Assembly (NCBI GenBank): GCA_013214445.1 | Contig: JABSPG010000163.1 | Location: forward strand, 1-8,230 | From: Ekhidna sp. | Lineage (GTDB): Bacteria; Bacteroidota; Bacteroidia; Cytophagales; Cyclobacteriaceae | Reading direction: 5' to 3' | Length of the DNA stretch: 8,230 bases | In this document: one piece after another, positions 1 to 7,231 of the stretch | Layout: each line of letters starts with the position of its first letter | Position numbering within the stretch: position 1 is the stretch's first letter | The notes under the pieces: model-generated | The model's input: the letters and a program-made list of their open reading frames with translations, nothing else | The model's database searches: none | What the model was told of the DNA's origin: nothing | Program-made: the position numbers and the translations under genes

Positions 1-2
1 AA

Positions 3-275
3 ATGAAACTTTTTGAGGACGCTTACATCTGGGCAGTTCGAAAGTACGAACCCTCTCACAATACGGTAATGAACATGCGCGCTAATCTTATGCGTGCCTA
101 CTATATTGTGGGAAGGAATGCCCGCCTTAAAATTACCTTGGCTGACTTCAAGAAATCTCTCAAAGAATTTAAAAAGACAAGCATCTTCAATCTTTCTGAG
201 ACTAAAATGACAATGTCTTTTGACTTGGCTGACCAAGACATAAAAAAATGGAGAATGACGTCAATGAATTATTAG
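3..275 (+). CDS. 5' part of the TPR-CHAT gene, out of frame with the rest (open at left edge)
   Basis: This frame is open from the left edge of the window, so the ATG at position 3 is probably internal and the true start lies outside. It encodes about 90 residues of predicted helix, including a TPR-like stretch (residues about 23-40, NMRANLMRAYYIVGRNAR). It ends at a TAG at 273-275 after 9 codons (249-272 plus stop) that look unrelated to what precedes them. The 1054-residue TPR-CHAT frame starts inside it at 248. If one base were added to the A7 run at 242-248, this frame would join that ORF without a break (LADQDIKK then MENDVNELL). I therefore read it as the N-terminal portion of the same protein rather than a separate gene. 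It could instead be a short independent ORF with downstream reinitiation. No signal peptide can be judged because the start is missing. Confidence 0.6.
   Translation: MKLFEDAYIWAVRKYEPSHNTVMNMRANLMRAYYIVGRNARLKITLADFKKSLKEFKKTSIFNLSETKMTMSFDLADQDIKKWRMTSMNY
242..248 (+). other. A7 homopolymer, candidate frameshift or slippage site
   Basis: Seven A residues lie where the reading frame of the TPR-CHAT gene changes. In the upstream frame the run reads ATA AAA AAA, which is a canonical A-AAA-AAA heptamer in the correct register for -1 slippage. After a -1 shift the next codon is ATG 248, the first codon of the long frame. Three explanations fit: a lost A (mutation or sequencing undercall from A8), transcriptional slippage on the A-run, or programmed -1 frameshifting. 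I see no strong stem-loop just downstream, which weakens the programmed translational version. Confidence 0.5.
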
Positions 276-3200
276 CAAACCCGGCGATTCCAGAATATCA
301 TTCAGAAAGAATTGAACTACTTGAGTTAGCGAAAAAAGTGGCGCTTTATGAAGGTAATCATAAAAACACTGAAGCGTATGATAACGCTATCCTGAAAATA
401 AAAGCATTTCTATTTGGAGAAGACGCCCCAGAGTACCACCTAACCAAAGTGAAACTCGCAAATTACTACGTTGATTTCACTGACAAATTCGCAGAAGCCA
501 GGCAAATTTATAGTGAGAGTTTTCGTGATAAGGTAGAAAAGGAAATAACAAAAGGTCATGTCGATTACCTAGAAATAATGAATCATCTTGCCAAATTCTA
601 TCAAGAAACGGACGATTATGGAAAAGCATCAGAAATATTAGATGAGGCTCTACTTGCTTCTCGGGAGAAATATGATAACGAGGATATTGAGTATGGTAAG
701 GAACTGAATCTGATCGCTGATCTCCAAATCAGTATTGGTCAGTATGAAAAAGCAACCAAAAACTTGGAGCGAGCCATTGAAATAATGGATAATACTAAGA
801 CAGCAGAAGCTACTAGCTACCTAGCCTCAGCATTCATCACCAAAGCAAAACTATTGTCAATTAGGGGCGAATATGATGATGCCGAAGATCACATATATGA
901 CTCAGAAGATCTGAGAGCTCAAGGAGCATTAACTACTGATGTGACTGGACTGAGCTTTCAAGACGACTTAGGATCTTTGTACACAAATATTGGAAGATAT
1001 TCAGATGCAACTAATCTATTGACAGAATCATTACAGGAAAAGAAAATTCTATTCGGGAGTGCCAGTCGCCATCTCAATTCTACACTTGTTGCTAATGCGA
1101 GGCTTAATTTGATTAAGGGAGATTACACAGAAGCAGAGCAACAAGCTCGCACAGCAAACACCATTGCAACAAGTACATTTGGAGAAGCTTCATCAAAAGT
1201 TGTGCCTTCCATGTTGCAACTAGCAGATGTTTACACTACCATAGGAGACTATGAAAAAGCAGAGAGGTTGATCAAAAATTCTATCGATATTCAAAAAGAA
1301 AAATTTGGTCCAGAACACGTTGATGTGGGAAAATCGACATCTAAACTTGCTTTGGTATATTTCTATCAAGGTAGACCAGTGCCTAGTGTACAGGAACTGT
1401 TTCAACAAGCTGAAAAAATTATCGGTAAAAAACTAGGATCAAATAATCCCACTTATGCCGAAATACTAAAAAATATGGCAGTAGCAAACATTGCGGGTGG
1501 CAATTACTCCCTTGCTTTCACATATTTAAATCAAGCGGAAAGAATCTGGAAAGCAAAAATTGGGAAACGAAATAATATTAATGCAGCAACTGCATTAGTT
1601 CTCAAAGGGGATATCTTTTATAAGCAGAGGAACTACAACGAGGCTGAAAAATACTATGAAAGTGCACAAAAGCAATACGAACGAGTTTTCAGTTCAAATC
1701 ATCCTGAATATGTAAAAGTCCAATCCAAACTTAGTAAGACTTATTTCATGCAATCCAGATTTAAAGACTCTCAGGACGAAATGGAGGAAGTATTAGCTAA
1801 TTACAAGAACTTTATCCAAGATTATTTCCCTGCTCTTAGTGAACGAGAAAAAGCAAAATTCTGGAACACGATCAAGGGTGACTATGAATTCTACAATACA
1901 CTTATTATTTCTAGAAATAGAAGTACCAGATACATTGGCGAATTGTACAACAATGCACTTCTAACGAAGGCATTGCTTCTAAACTCCTCCATAAAAGTTC
2001 GTCAACGTATTATGAGCAGCAATGACCAGCAACTTATTGGTATGTACACTAAATGGGTAGAAAATAAAGAACTCTTGACCGCTGCACTTTCCATGAGTAC
2101 CCAAGATTTGCAAGAGAACAATATAGACCCTACAGTGCTGGCAAATAATGTGGAACAGATCGAAAAAGAAATAAGCTTAAAGTCCGAGTTATTTTCTCAA
2201 AGCGCAGATAGCCGAGAAATATTGTGGGAAAATGTAAAAAGCTCTCTAGGTGATAATGAAGTCGCAATCGAGATGGTTAGATTTCGAGTATTCGATCATG
2301 TCTTTACAGACTCCATTATGTATGCACTACTTTATGTTAAAGGTGATAAAAGATCTGAGCCAAAAATGGTTCTACTAGAAGATGGTAAATCTCTCGAGGG
2401 CAAATTTTTGAAGAGATATCGAAACAGTATCAAATTTAAAATACAAGATAAATACTCGTATGAAAACTATTGGCTACCCATCAAGGATGAGGTAGGCAGT
2501 GTCTCAACGATCTATCTATCCCCTGATGGAGTCTATAATCAGATAAATCTTGAAGCAATCCCTACGCCAGACGGGAAATATGTTCTTGACAACTCTAATA
2601 TTATTTTGATCAGCAACACAAAAGACTTATTCCTCAATAAAATCAAAACCAAAGTTGTAGCAGAAGAACAGTATGCTATGATGTTCGGTAATCCAAGCTT
2701 TTATGTAGATACCAAGCCAGGTAAACCACTTGCAAGTTCAGGATTAACCAGAGCTACCGCAGAAGTAGTATCGCCCCTTCCAGGAACCAAAAAAGAGATT
2801 GAAGAACTAGATGAACTACTCAATCGCAAAGGATGGAATATCGACAAGTTCACAGAAACGAATGCAGACGAAGGATCAATCAAAAAAGTATCAAACCCTA
2901 AGGTATTTCATGTTGCAACACACGGATTCTTCAAATCTGCACCTAAAGCCAGTACTGCTGGCAAAGAGTATAATGAAACTGCAGCTTACGACAATCCCCT
3001 ACTAAAGACAGGTCTCCTTTTAGCGGGTGCTGGGGACATTCTCAATCAGACTCAGTTTAACTATAACGTAGACAATGGAATTCTGACTGCATATGAAGCC
3101 ATGAATCTAAACTTGGATAAAACAGATCTCGTAGTACTTTCTGCATGTGAAACTGGCTTAGGAGAAATACAAGCTGGGGAAGGAGTCTATGGTCTGCAGC

Positions 3201-3412
3201 GAGCTTTCTTAGTTGCAGGTGCAAGAACAATTGTAATGTCTCTCTTTAAGGTGAGCGACGAAGCAACTCAACAACTGATGGTCAAATTCTACCGTAAATG
3301 GATTGAAACAGGCGATAAGCGTCAATCTTTTATAGATGCTAAGAAAGAAATTAGAAATGAGTATCGAGACCCAATCTATTGGGGTCCCTTCGTTATGATT
3401 GGGTTAGATTAA
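248..3412 (+). CDS. TPR-repeat CHAT-domain caspase-like protease
   Basis: This 1054-residue protein has two parts. Residues about 60-540 hold many tetratricopeptide repeats with the usual pattern, such as 'IGDYEKAERLIKNSI' and 'QRNYNEAEKYYESAQKQYE', a scaffold for protein binding. Residues about 660-1054 form a CHAT domain (caspase HetF associated with TPRs), a clan CD cysteine protease fold. The catalytic pair is visible: His892 in 'VATHGFF' and Cys967 in 'LSACETGLG'. The typical end motif 'YWGPFVMIGL' is also present, so the protease half looks complete and active. The ATG at 248 is the first in this frame, which is closed by a TGA at 230-232, but the A7 run there suggests the protein really continues upstream in another frame. 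The substrate is unknown; no gasdermin-like or cas gene is visible nearby. A terminator follows 21 bases after the stop. Family assignment is firm; the biological role is inferred only as regulated proteolysis. Confidence 0.93.
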   Translation: MENDVNELLANPAIPEYHSERIELLELAKKVALYEGNHKNTEAYDNAILKIKAFLFGEDAPEYHLTKVKLANYYVDFTDKFAEARQIYSESFRDKVEKEITKGHVDYLEIMNHLAKFYQETDDYGKASEILDEALLASREKYDNEDIEYGKELNLIADLQISIGQYEKATKNLERAIEIMDNTKTAEATSYLASAFITKAKLLSIRGEYDDAEDHIYDSEDLRAQGALTTDVTGLSFQDDLGSLYTNIGRYSDATNLLTESLQEKKILFGSASRHLNSTLVANARLNLIKGDYTEAEQQARTANTIATSTFGEASSKVVPSMLQLADVYTTIGDYEKAERLIKNSIDIQKEKFGPEHVDVGKSTSKLALVYFYQGRPVPSVQELFQQAEKIIGKKLGSNNPTYAEILKNMAVANIAGGNYSLAFTYLNQAERIWKAKIGKRNNINAATALVLKGDIFYKQRNYNEAEKYYESAQKQYERVFSSNHPEYVKVQSKLSKTYFMQSRFKDSQDEMEEVLANYKNFIQDYFPALSEREKAKFWNTIKGDYEFYNTLIISRNRSTRYIGELYNNALLTKALLLNSSIKVRQRIMSSNDQQLIGMYTKWVENKELLTAALSMSTQDLQENNIDPTVLANNVEQIEKEISLKSELFSQSADSREILWENVKSSLGDNEVAIEMVRFRVFDHVFTDSIMYALLYVKGDKRSEPKMVLLEDGKSLEGKFLKRYRNSIKFKIQDKYSYENYWLPIKDEVGSVSTIYLSPDGVYNQINLEAIPTPDGKYVLDNSNIILISNTKDLFLNKIKTKVVAEEQYAMMFGNPSFYVDTKPGKPLASSGLTRATAEVVSPLPGTKKEIEELDELLNRKGWNIDKFTETNADEGSIKKVSNPKVFHVATHGFFKSAPKASTAGKEYNETAAYDNPLLKTGLLLAGAGDILNQTQFNYNVDNGILTAYEAMNLNLDKTDLVVLSACETGLGEIQAGEGVYGLQRAFLVAGARTIVMSLFKVSDEATQQLMVKFYRKWIETGDKRQSFIDAKKEIRNEYRDPIYWGPFVMIGLD

Positions 3413-3433
3413 AGCAAATGAATCAAACTTCTT

Positions 3434-3462
3434 AAAGGACATCTAATACGTGTCCTTTTTTT
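3434..3462 (+). terminator. Intrinsic terminator of the TPR-CHAT gene
   Basis: An 8-bp perfect stem (AAAGGACA at 3434-3441 with TGTCCTTT at 3451-3458) encloses a 9-base loop and runs straight into a T7 tract at 3456-3462. It starts 21 bases after the CHAT stop codon and is oriented to end plus-strand transcription. The minus-strand reading lacks a comparable U-tract. Confidence 0.85.
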
Positions 3463-3823
3463 ATGCTGAGTCAAATCATCTACAAGGCACATTTTCGCGC
3501 TTGAAACCAGATACGTTGGAAATACTAGAGAAACATTGAATCGCCATAAAACAAGGTTAAGCGCAATCAACTTTAGAACATATCAAAATATCTAGACACT
3601 GTGTCTTGGATACTCTTAGAGAATCCACTAATCTATCAAGGTTAGTTCTTGAGTTCTTTCTACTCGTAGATAAGGGTGGAGGAAAACAGTATCTATCATC
3701 AATCAAAGAGTAGCCAAATGGTTAGATGATCACAGTAAAGAACTCTTCTGATAATGACAAAAGTTGACTCATTTTACCATTGGTGTTTGGCCTTCTCAGC
3801 ATCATTTAGAATCTATAGATAAC
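3463..3823. other. Non-coding spacer between convergent units
   Basis: About 360 bases between the two terminators hold no convincing gene. The longest stretch without stops on the plus strand (3561-3713, about 50 codons) has no start codon and no recognisable motif. A second short tail (about 3674-3752) ends in 'VAKWLDDHSKELF' but has no start either. A perfect 9-bp inverted repeat (GAGTTCTTT at 3651-3659, AAAGAACTC at 3737-3745) and a 6-bp near-palindrome (AGACAC-T-GTGTCT, 3594-3606) are present. A decayed gene or a small RNA cannot be excluded, but nothing supports either directly. Confidence 0.5.
3651..3745. repeat. Separated 9-bp inverted repeat in the spacer
   Basis: GAGTTCTTT at 3651-3659 is matched exactly by AAAGAACTC at 3737-3745, with 77 bases between the arms. 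It could pair in a transcript, but a match of this length may occur by chance in AT-rich DNA. No target-site duplication or transposase remnant is recognisable around it. Confidence 0.25.
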
Positions 3824-3855
3824 AAAAAAACCTGACTCATTCGAATCAGGGTTTT
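3824..3855 (-). terminator. Intrinsic terminator of the CHASE2/FecR-like operon
   Basis: Read on the minus strand, AAAACCCTGA pairs with TCAGGTTTT with one bulged C, around a loop of about 10 bases, and is followed by a T7 tract (A-run 3824-3830 on the plus strand). It begins 24 bases beyond the stop of the FecR-like gene, the expected place. The opposite arm also carries T4 on the plus strand, so weak bidirectional activity is possible. Confidence 0.8.
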
Positions 3856-3879
3856 GAAAATTGTTTCTACTAAAGCTAA

Positions 3880-4815
3880 TTATTCTTCTTCGAAAACTTT
3901 GATGCCGTTTCTCTCAATGATATCCTTTTTGATGATTTTAAAATCCTCAACTTCAGGGTTCATTTTAATTGCTTCCTCAATAGCAGTCAATGCATCTACA
4001 ATCAGGCCATTTTCTTCATAAAAGGAAGCATAGATCACTTTATTCAAAGGACTGGACTCGTCTACTTCAGCTTTCAGACTGCTAAGTCCCTCTGCATACT
4101 GTGCAGGATCCTCAGGACGTTTGATTGCAATATCACCCGAAGAAACATCCAAGTTCTCTTTTGCTCTCACATTAATGATCCATAGACCTTCCTCATTTTT
4201 CATCTGCTCTTGAGTAAAATCTAATTCTATGTTGTTTCCGGAAACCTCTTGTTTCATGATCTCCTCATCAAAGATATTTTTGACAGTTACAACAAACGTA
4301 TTTTCTTCCATCCCCTCTGGGGTGTACCAGTTTAAAATGGCATTATCTCCCAGTACGCTGGCATCCTCAGAAGGAATTAGCACTTGAATTTGCTCGTCAC
4401 CTGCAAGAGCTCTTGAAACCGCTCCTGTAGCGTTTAATCTTGCTCTGTAGTTTGGCTGCTCTTTCTCGTTCATTTTGTTTGACAAGAACTTAGCATATCT
4501 ACTTGAAACGCTTGCAGATTTTGTGTTTACCATTTTTGCTAGTTCAGCAACTTTCTTAGTACCTGGGGTTCTAACTTCAAGTGTCTTTCCTGATTTATGC
4601 ATTAAACCAATGTAAGCACCTTGAGATGCGATTAACTCGTCTCCATCATTTAAGGTGGAGCCAGTTTTTAGGGCAACTGCAGCAGCAGCACCTTCCTTTT
4701 TAACCTGATTTTGACCATTGTTAGCCAAAACTCTAAATGTATACCCTTGTCCGTTGGCAACTCCTGCCACGAAAACGAGCATAACTGTGATAGCGATAGA
4801 AACAAACTTTCTCAT
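3880..4815 (-). CDS. Secreted FecR-like domain protein with helical C-terminal tail
   Basis: This 311-residue protein starts with a clear Sec signal peptide (Arg2-Lys3, then a hydrophobic core to about residue 20, with likely cleavage after 'ANG' at 20-22). Residues about 25-95 resemble the FecR beta-rich domain: 'LKTGSTLNDGDELIASQGAY' followed by 'SGKTLEVRTPGT', the usual pattern of a GD turn and a 'G-L-V-P-G' strand series. Residues about 140-225 look like an Ig-type beta-sandwich (VLIPSEDASVLGDNAILNWY). The last 80 residues are helical, with a TPR-like piece 'DALTAIEEAIKMNPE'. It has neither the transmembrane segment of an anti-sigma regulator nor an ECF sigma gene beside it, so classical iron-citrate signalling is unlikely. 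It lies 35 bases downstream of the CHASE2 gene on the same strand, so it is probably co-transcribed and may be an extracytoplasmic partner. There is no lipobox. The FecR-like call is moderate; the exported location is strong. Confidence 0.75.
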   Translation of the reverse strand: MRKFVSIAITVMLVFVAGVANGQGYTFRVLANNGQNQVKKEGAAAAVALKTGSTLNDGDELIASQGAYIGLMHKSGKTLEVRTPGTKKVAELAKMVNTKSASVSSRYAKFLSNKMNEKEQPNYRARLNATGAVSRALAGDEQIQVLIPSEDASVLGDNAILNWYTPEGMEENTFVVTVKNIFDEEIMKQEVSGNNIELDFTQEQMKNEEGLWIINVRAKENLDVSSGDIAIKRPEDPAQYAEGLSSLKAEVDESSPLNKVIYASFYEENGLIVDALTAIEEAIKMNPEVEDFKIIKKDIIERNGIKVFEEE

Positions 4816-4850
4816 AATAGTTCCAATAATAATCTGGTGTTTATATAATT

Positions 4851-6101
4851 CTATAATCGTGATACTTTAAATAATTCTTTTCTTCCCTCTTTAGAGAAGC
4901 TATTTTTTACTACTCCGTAGAATACTTCCAAACCATCACCTGACAGTCCTACGGCAAATAGTAGATAGGTAAGATCCAATTTGAAGCTGAATATGTCCAG
5001 AGCATAGATCATGATGTATATCAAACCAATAAATTCAATAGCTTGAATAATCTTGGTAATTCCATCATACCATTTAGGTAGCTTTTTGTAAACCCATGAA
5101 AAGGCCATGATATTCAGAAAAAGACCAATGAATCCTATTAATAATTTTTGCCATTCTTTTAGGTAAAAGATATAGTCTTCATTCATGATCATGGACACAA
5201 TATTGGCATGAATAACTCCACCATACATGTCCGGAAAAGCCCTACCGATATACACCTCATTTAATGGAGTGAAGTACTTATCTTCAAAATTCTCCCTATC
5301 TCCCAAATACTCTCCCAGAAAGCAGAATATCACTACTTTACCCTCTATGATATCTGGCGTATAATTTCCACCAAATACATCAGGAACATCCAGAGCGTAA
5401 TACTTATTTCCAAACTTAGTAGCCCCATAATCGAGCACGTTTCCTCTATACTTTACAACTTCCACTTCATTTCCTCTTGAAACGAATTTTTCCGTTTTTT
5501 CAGGCTCAACAATAGATGCTAATTTAACAGCAAACGATTGATGTACAGTGCCGTCGGTTGTTGTAAGCGTAGGATTAAATTCTCTACACATTTTTAGGTC
5601 TTCCTGCACATCCGCATCAGTAATTAAGTTGGCAAACGCTTCTTGTGAATTGTAAGTAAACCAAGGCCAAGAAGATTGCACAGAATCAAAATCATCTATA
5701 TCCGGATTGTACAAAATTTTGGAAACCATTACTAAGTTTTCTACTCTACCTAAAGCATCGCTAAGCATCATATCACCCAGGGTATCCTCCTTAGGGAAGT
5801 TGAAGAATGTATCCATTCCCAATACTGCCGGGTTATGTTGACTGATAGAATCAACCATCATCGCAATGCCTGCTCTTGACTCCAATCCCAAATTGACTAA
5901 AATGATATTTTCATCAGCGACGGGATCGTCAAGTAATTGTGAGAAATAGAGATCAGTAAATTCCATGTCTCCAAAAGCATCTCCAATTGGATCAAATATG
6001 TCAAAGATCTTCGCTTCTGATATTACCGTCGAAACAAATACCATCAAGCCTATTATAAAAAATGTTCCAAGGATTACATCCTTCCAGAATCTTCTAAACA
6101 T
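4851..6101 (-). CDS. CHASE2-domain membrane sensor protein without effector domain
   Basis: This 416-residue membrane protein has one N-terminal transmembrane helix (about residues 9-28), an extracytoplasmic CHASE2 domain (about 35-305), and three closely spaced C-terminal helices (about 320-338, 354-373 and 375-398). A basic tail of under 20 residues follows. CHASE2 signatures are visible: 'PAVLGMDTFFNFPKEDTLGD' early, then 'IIEGKVVIFCFLGEYLGDRE', 'DKYFTPLNE' and 'GGVIHANIVSMIM'. CHASE2 domains are extracytoplasmic sensor modules. They are normally followed by three membrane helices and then a cyclase, kinase or phosphatase; here the protein stops after the helices, so any output must go through a partner. 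The first gene of the operon, it precedes the FecR-like gene by 35 bases. The ATG at 6101-6099 places Arg-Arg-Lys before helix one, giving an N-in topology. The ligand is unknown. Confidence 0.88.
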   Translation of the reverse strand: MFRRFWKDVILGTFFIIGLMVFVSTVISEAKIFDIFDPIGDAFGDMEFTDLYFSQLLDDPVADENIILVNLGLESRAGIAMMVDSISQHNPAVLGMDTFFNFPKEDTLGDMMLSDALGRVENLVMVSKILYNPDIDDFDSVQSSWPWFTYNSQEAFANLITDADVQEDLKMCREFNPTLTTTDGTVHQSFAVKLASIVEPEKTEKFVSRGNEVEVVKYRGNVLDYGATKFGNKYYALDVPDVFGGNYTPDIIEGKVVIFCFLGEYLGDRENFEDKYFTPLNEVYIGRAFPDMYGGVIHANIVSMIMNEDYIFYLKEWQKLLIGFIGLFLNIMAFSWVYKKLPKWYDGITKIIQAIEFIGLIYIMIYALDIFSFKLDLTYLLFAVGLSGDGLEVFYGVVKNSFSKEGRKELFKVSRL

Positions 6102-6238
6102 TATCTATTCGGTTGGTGAGTAGGTTAGTTAACTTTATACTGCAATTAAAACATTTCTTACCAACGATCATAATTACCTTATTAGAAGAGTTCAATTTAT
6201 TCTTCAAATAAAGTAAAAAAAATTTGATTACTCGTCTT
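6102..6238. promoter_or_regulatory. Divergent promoter region, CHASE2 operon and meaB
   Basis: This 137-base AT-rich gap separates two divergently transcribed genes and must hold the promoters of both, unless meaB is read from further left. Partial matches to the Bacteroidota -7 element TAnnTTTG occur: TAATTATG on the minus strand (6169-6176) and TAACTTTA on the plus strand (6130-6137). Neither has a TTG -33 element at a proper distance. No cobalamin riboswitch B12-box or other known RNA element is recognisable. Confidence 0.4.
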
Positions 6239-7231
6239 ATGGATTCAACTTTTCGGCGAACACCTAAAATTCATCTACAAGACTTAATTGATGGCCTGAT
6301 AGGCGGGAATAGGGCTTTTTTAAGCAAGGCAATCACGCTAGTAGAGAGTAAAAGGCAAGATGATAAAGTCCAAAGTGCCGAACTGGTCGATAAAATAATC
6401 TCAACAGCTGGTAAAAGCTTGAGAATTGGCATTACCGGAGTGCCTGGTGTAGGAAAAAGTACATTTATTGAGGCTTTCGGAATTCAATTGACAAAACTGG
6501 GAAAAAAAGTAGCAGTACTTTCAATAGATCCCAGCAGCAATAGAACCAAAGGCAGTATTCTGGGGGATAAAACACGAATGGATCAACTATCAAGAGACCC
6601 CAATGCCTTTATCCGACCTTCAGCATCCGGATCGAGTCTTGGAGGAGTTGCATCTAATACCAGAGAAGCAATACTGCTATGTGAAGCGGCAGGATTTGAT
6701 ATTATTATTATTGAGACTGTTGGAGTTGGGCAAAGTGAAACTATCGTCAAAGACATGGTTGATTACTTTCTCTTATTGATGTTGGCTGGTGGTGGAGATG
6801 AATTGCAAGGAATCAAGCGTGGCATCATGGAAATGGCAGATCACATTCTCATTAACAAAGCAGACAAAGAAAATATCAATGCCGCCAAGCGCTCAAGAGA
6901 GGATTACAAAAATGCGGTTCACCTATTTCCTCCCAATGAAGCAAACTGGACTGTCCCAGTTGATCTGTGTTCTTCGCTAGAAAATGAAGGCATTCTCGAT
7001 GCTTGGAAGAAGATAGAAATGTATCAGCAACAGGTGGTTGAAAATGGATGGTTTATGAAAAATCGCAGCAAACAATCATTAAAGTGGTTTCATGAAAGAA
7101 TTCAAACTAGGTTGGAATCGAATTTCTACTCCCAACCTAAAATCCATGAAGAGATTAAAAAAAGAGAGCTATTAATCTCCGAGCAGCAAATTTCAGTGCG
7201 CAAAGCAGTTGATGAGCTATTCAATTTTTAG
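6239..7231 (+). CDS. meaB: MeaB-type GTPase, acyl-CoA mutase chaperone
   Basis: This is a 330-residue G3E-family P-loop GTPase of the MeaB/ArgK group. These proteins load, protect and reactivate adenosylcobalamin-dependent methylmalonyl-CoA mutase (or related mutases) in the cytoplasm. Visible motifs, numbered from ATG 6239, are Walker A 'GITGVPGVGKST' (64-75), 'SIDPSS' (95-100), switch region 'ETVGVGQSE' (159-167), 'GGGDELQGIKRGIMEMAD' and the guanine-specificity motif 'NKAD' (206-209). All are intact and the length is normal for the family. A TTG at 6224 in the same frame would add five residues (MITRL). I prefer the ATG because it is the stronger codon and the extra residues add no conserved sequence. 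No mutase subunit genes lie within the window. The 3' end overlaps the convergent cobC by 15 bases, and the neighbouring cobS-cobC pair fits a shared cobalamin theme. Confidence 0.95.
   Translation: MDSTFRRTPKIHLQDLIDGLIGGNRAFLSKAITLVESKRQDDKVQSAELVDKIISTAGKSLRIGITGVPGVGKSTFIEAFGIQLTKLGKKVAVLSIDPSSNRTKGSILGDKTRMDQLSRDPNAFIRPSASGSSLGGVASNTREAILLCEAAGFDIIIIETVGVGQSETIVKDMVDYFLLLMLAGGGDELQGIKRGIMEMADHILINKADKENINAAKRSREDYKNAVHLFPPNEANWTVPVDLCSSLENEGILDAWKKIEMYQQQVVENGWFMKNRSKQSLKWFHERIQTRLESNFYSQPKIHEEIKKRELLISEQQISVRKAVDELFNF

Noticed and set aside
256..263. TGACGTCA palindrome just after the frame break
   Set aside because: It is an 8-base palindrome within coding sequence; a chance origin is likely and no second copy supports an operator.
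1220..1408. Minus-strand open frame inside the TPR region
   Set aside because: It is antisense to a well-supported TPR-coding stretch and has no domain or independent signal.
2701..3005. Open frames on the minus strand (2701-2883) and in a second plus frame (2811-3005) inside the CHAT domain
   Set aside because: Both lie over the conserved protease region; the serine-rich minus-strand product is a typical antisense artefact.
248..3412. Type III-E CRISPR (Craspase) role for the TPR-CHAT protein
   Set aside because: TPR-CHAT proteins act as the protease in that system, but no cas7-11-like gene, CRISPR repeat or spacer array is present in the window.
3561..3713. Open stretch of about 50 codons on the plus strand in the spacer
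   Set aside because: It has no start codon and no recognisable family motif, and its length is compatible with chance.
6102..6238. Cobalamin riboswitch upstream of meaB
   Set aside because: The gap is short and AT-rich and shows no B12-box-like sequence or the multi-stem structure a riboswitch of this class needs.
6789..6980. Plus-strand open frame inside meaB
   Set aside because: It overlaps the conserved GTPase motifs of meaB in another frame and has no features of its own.
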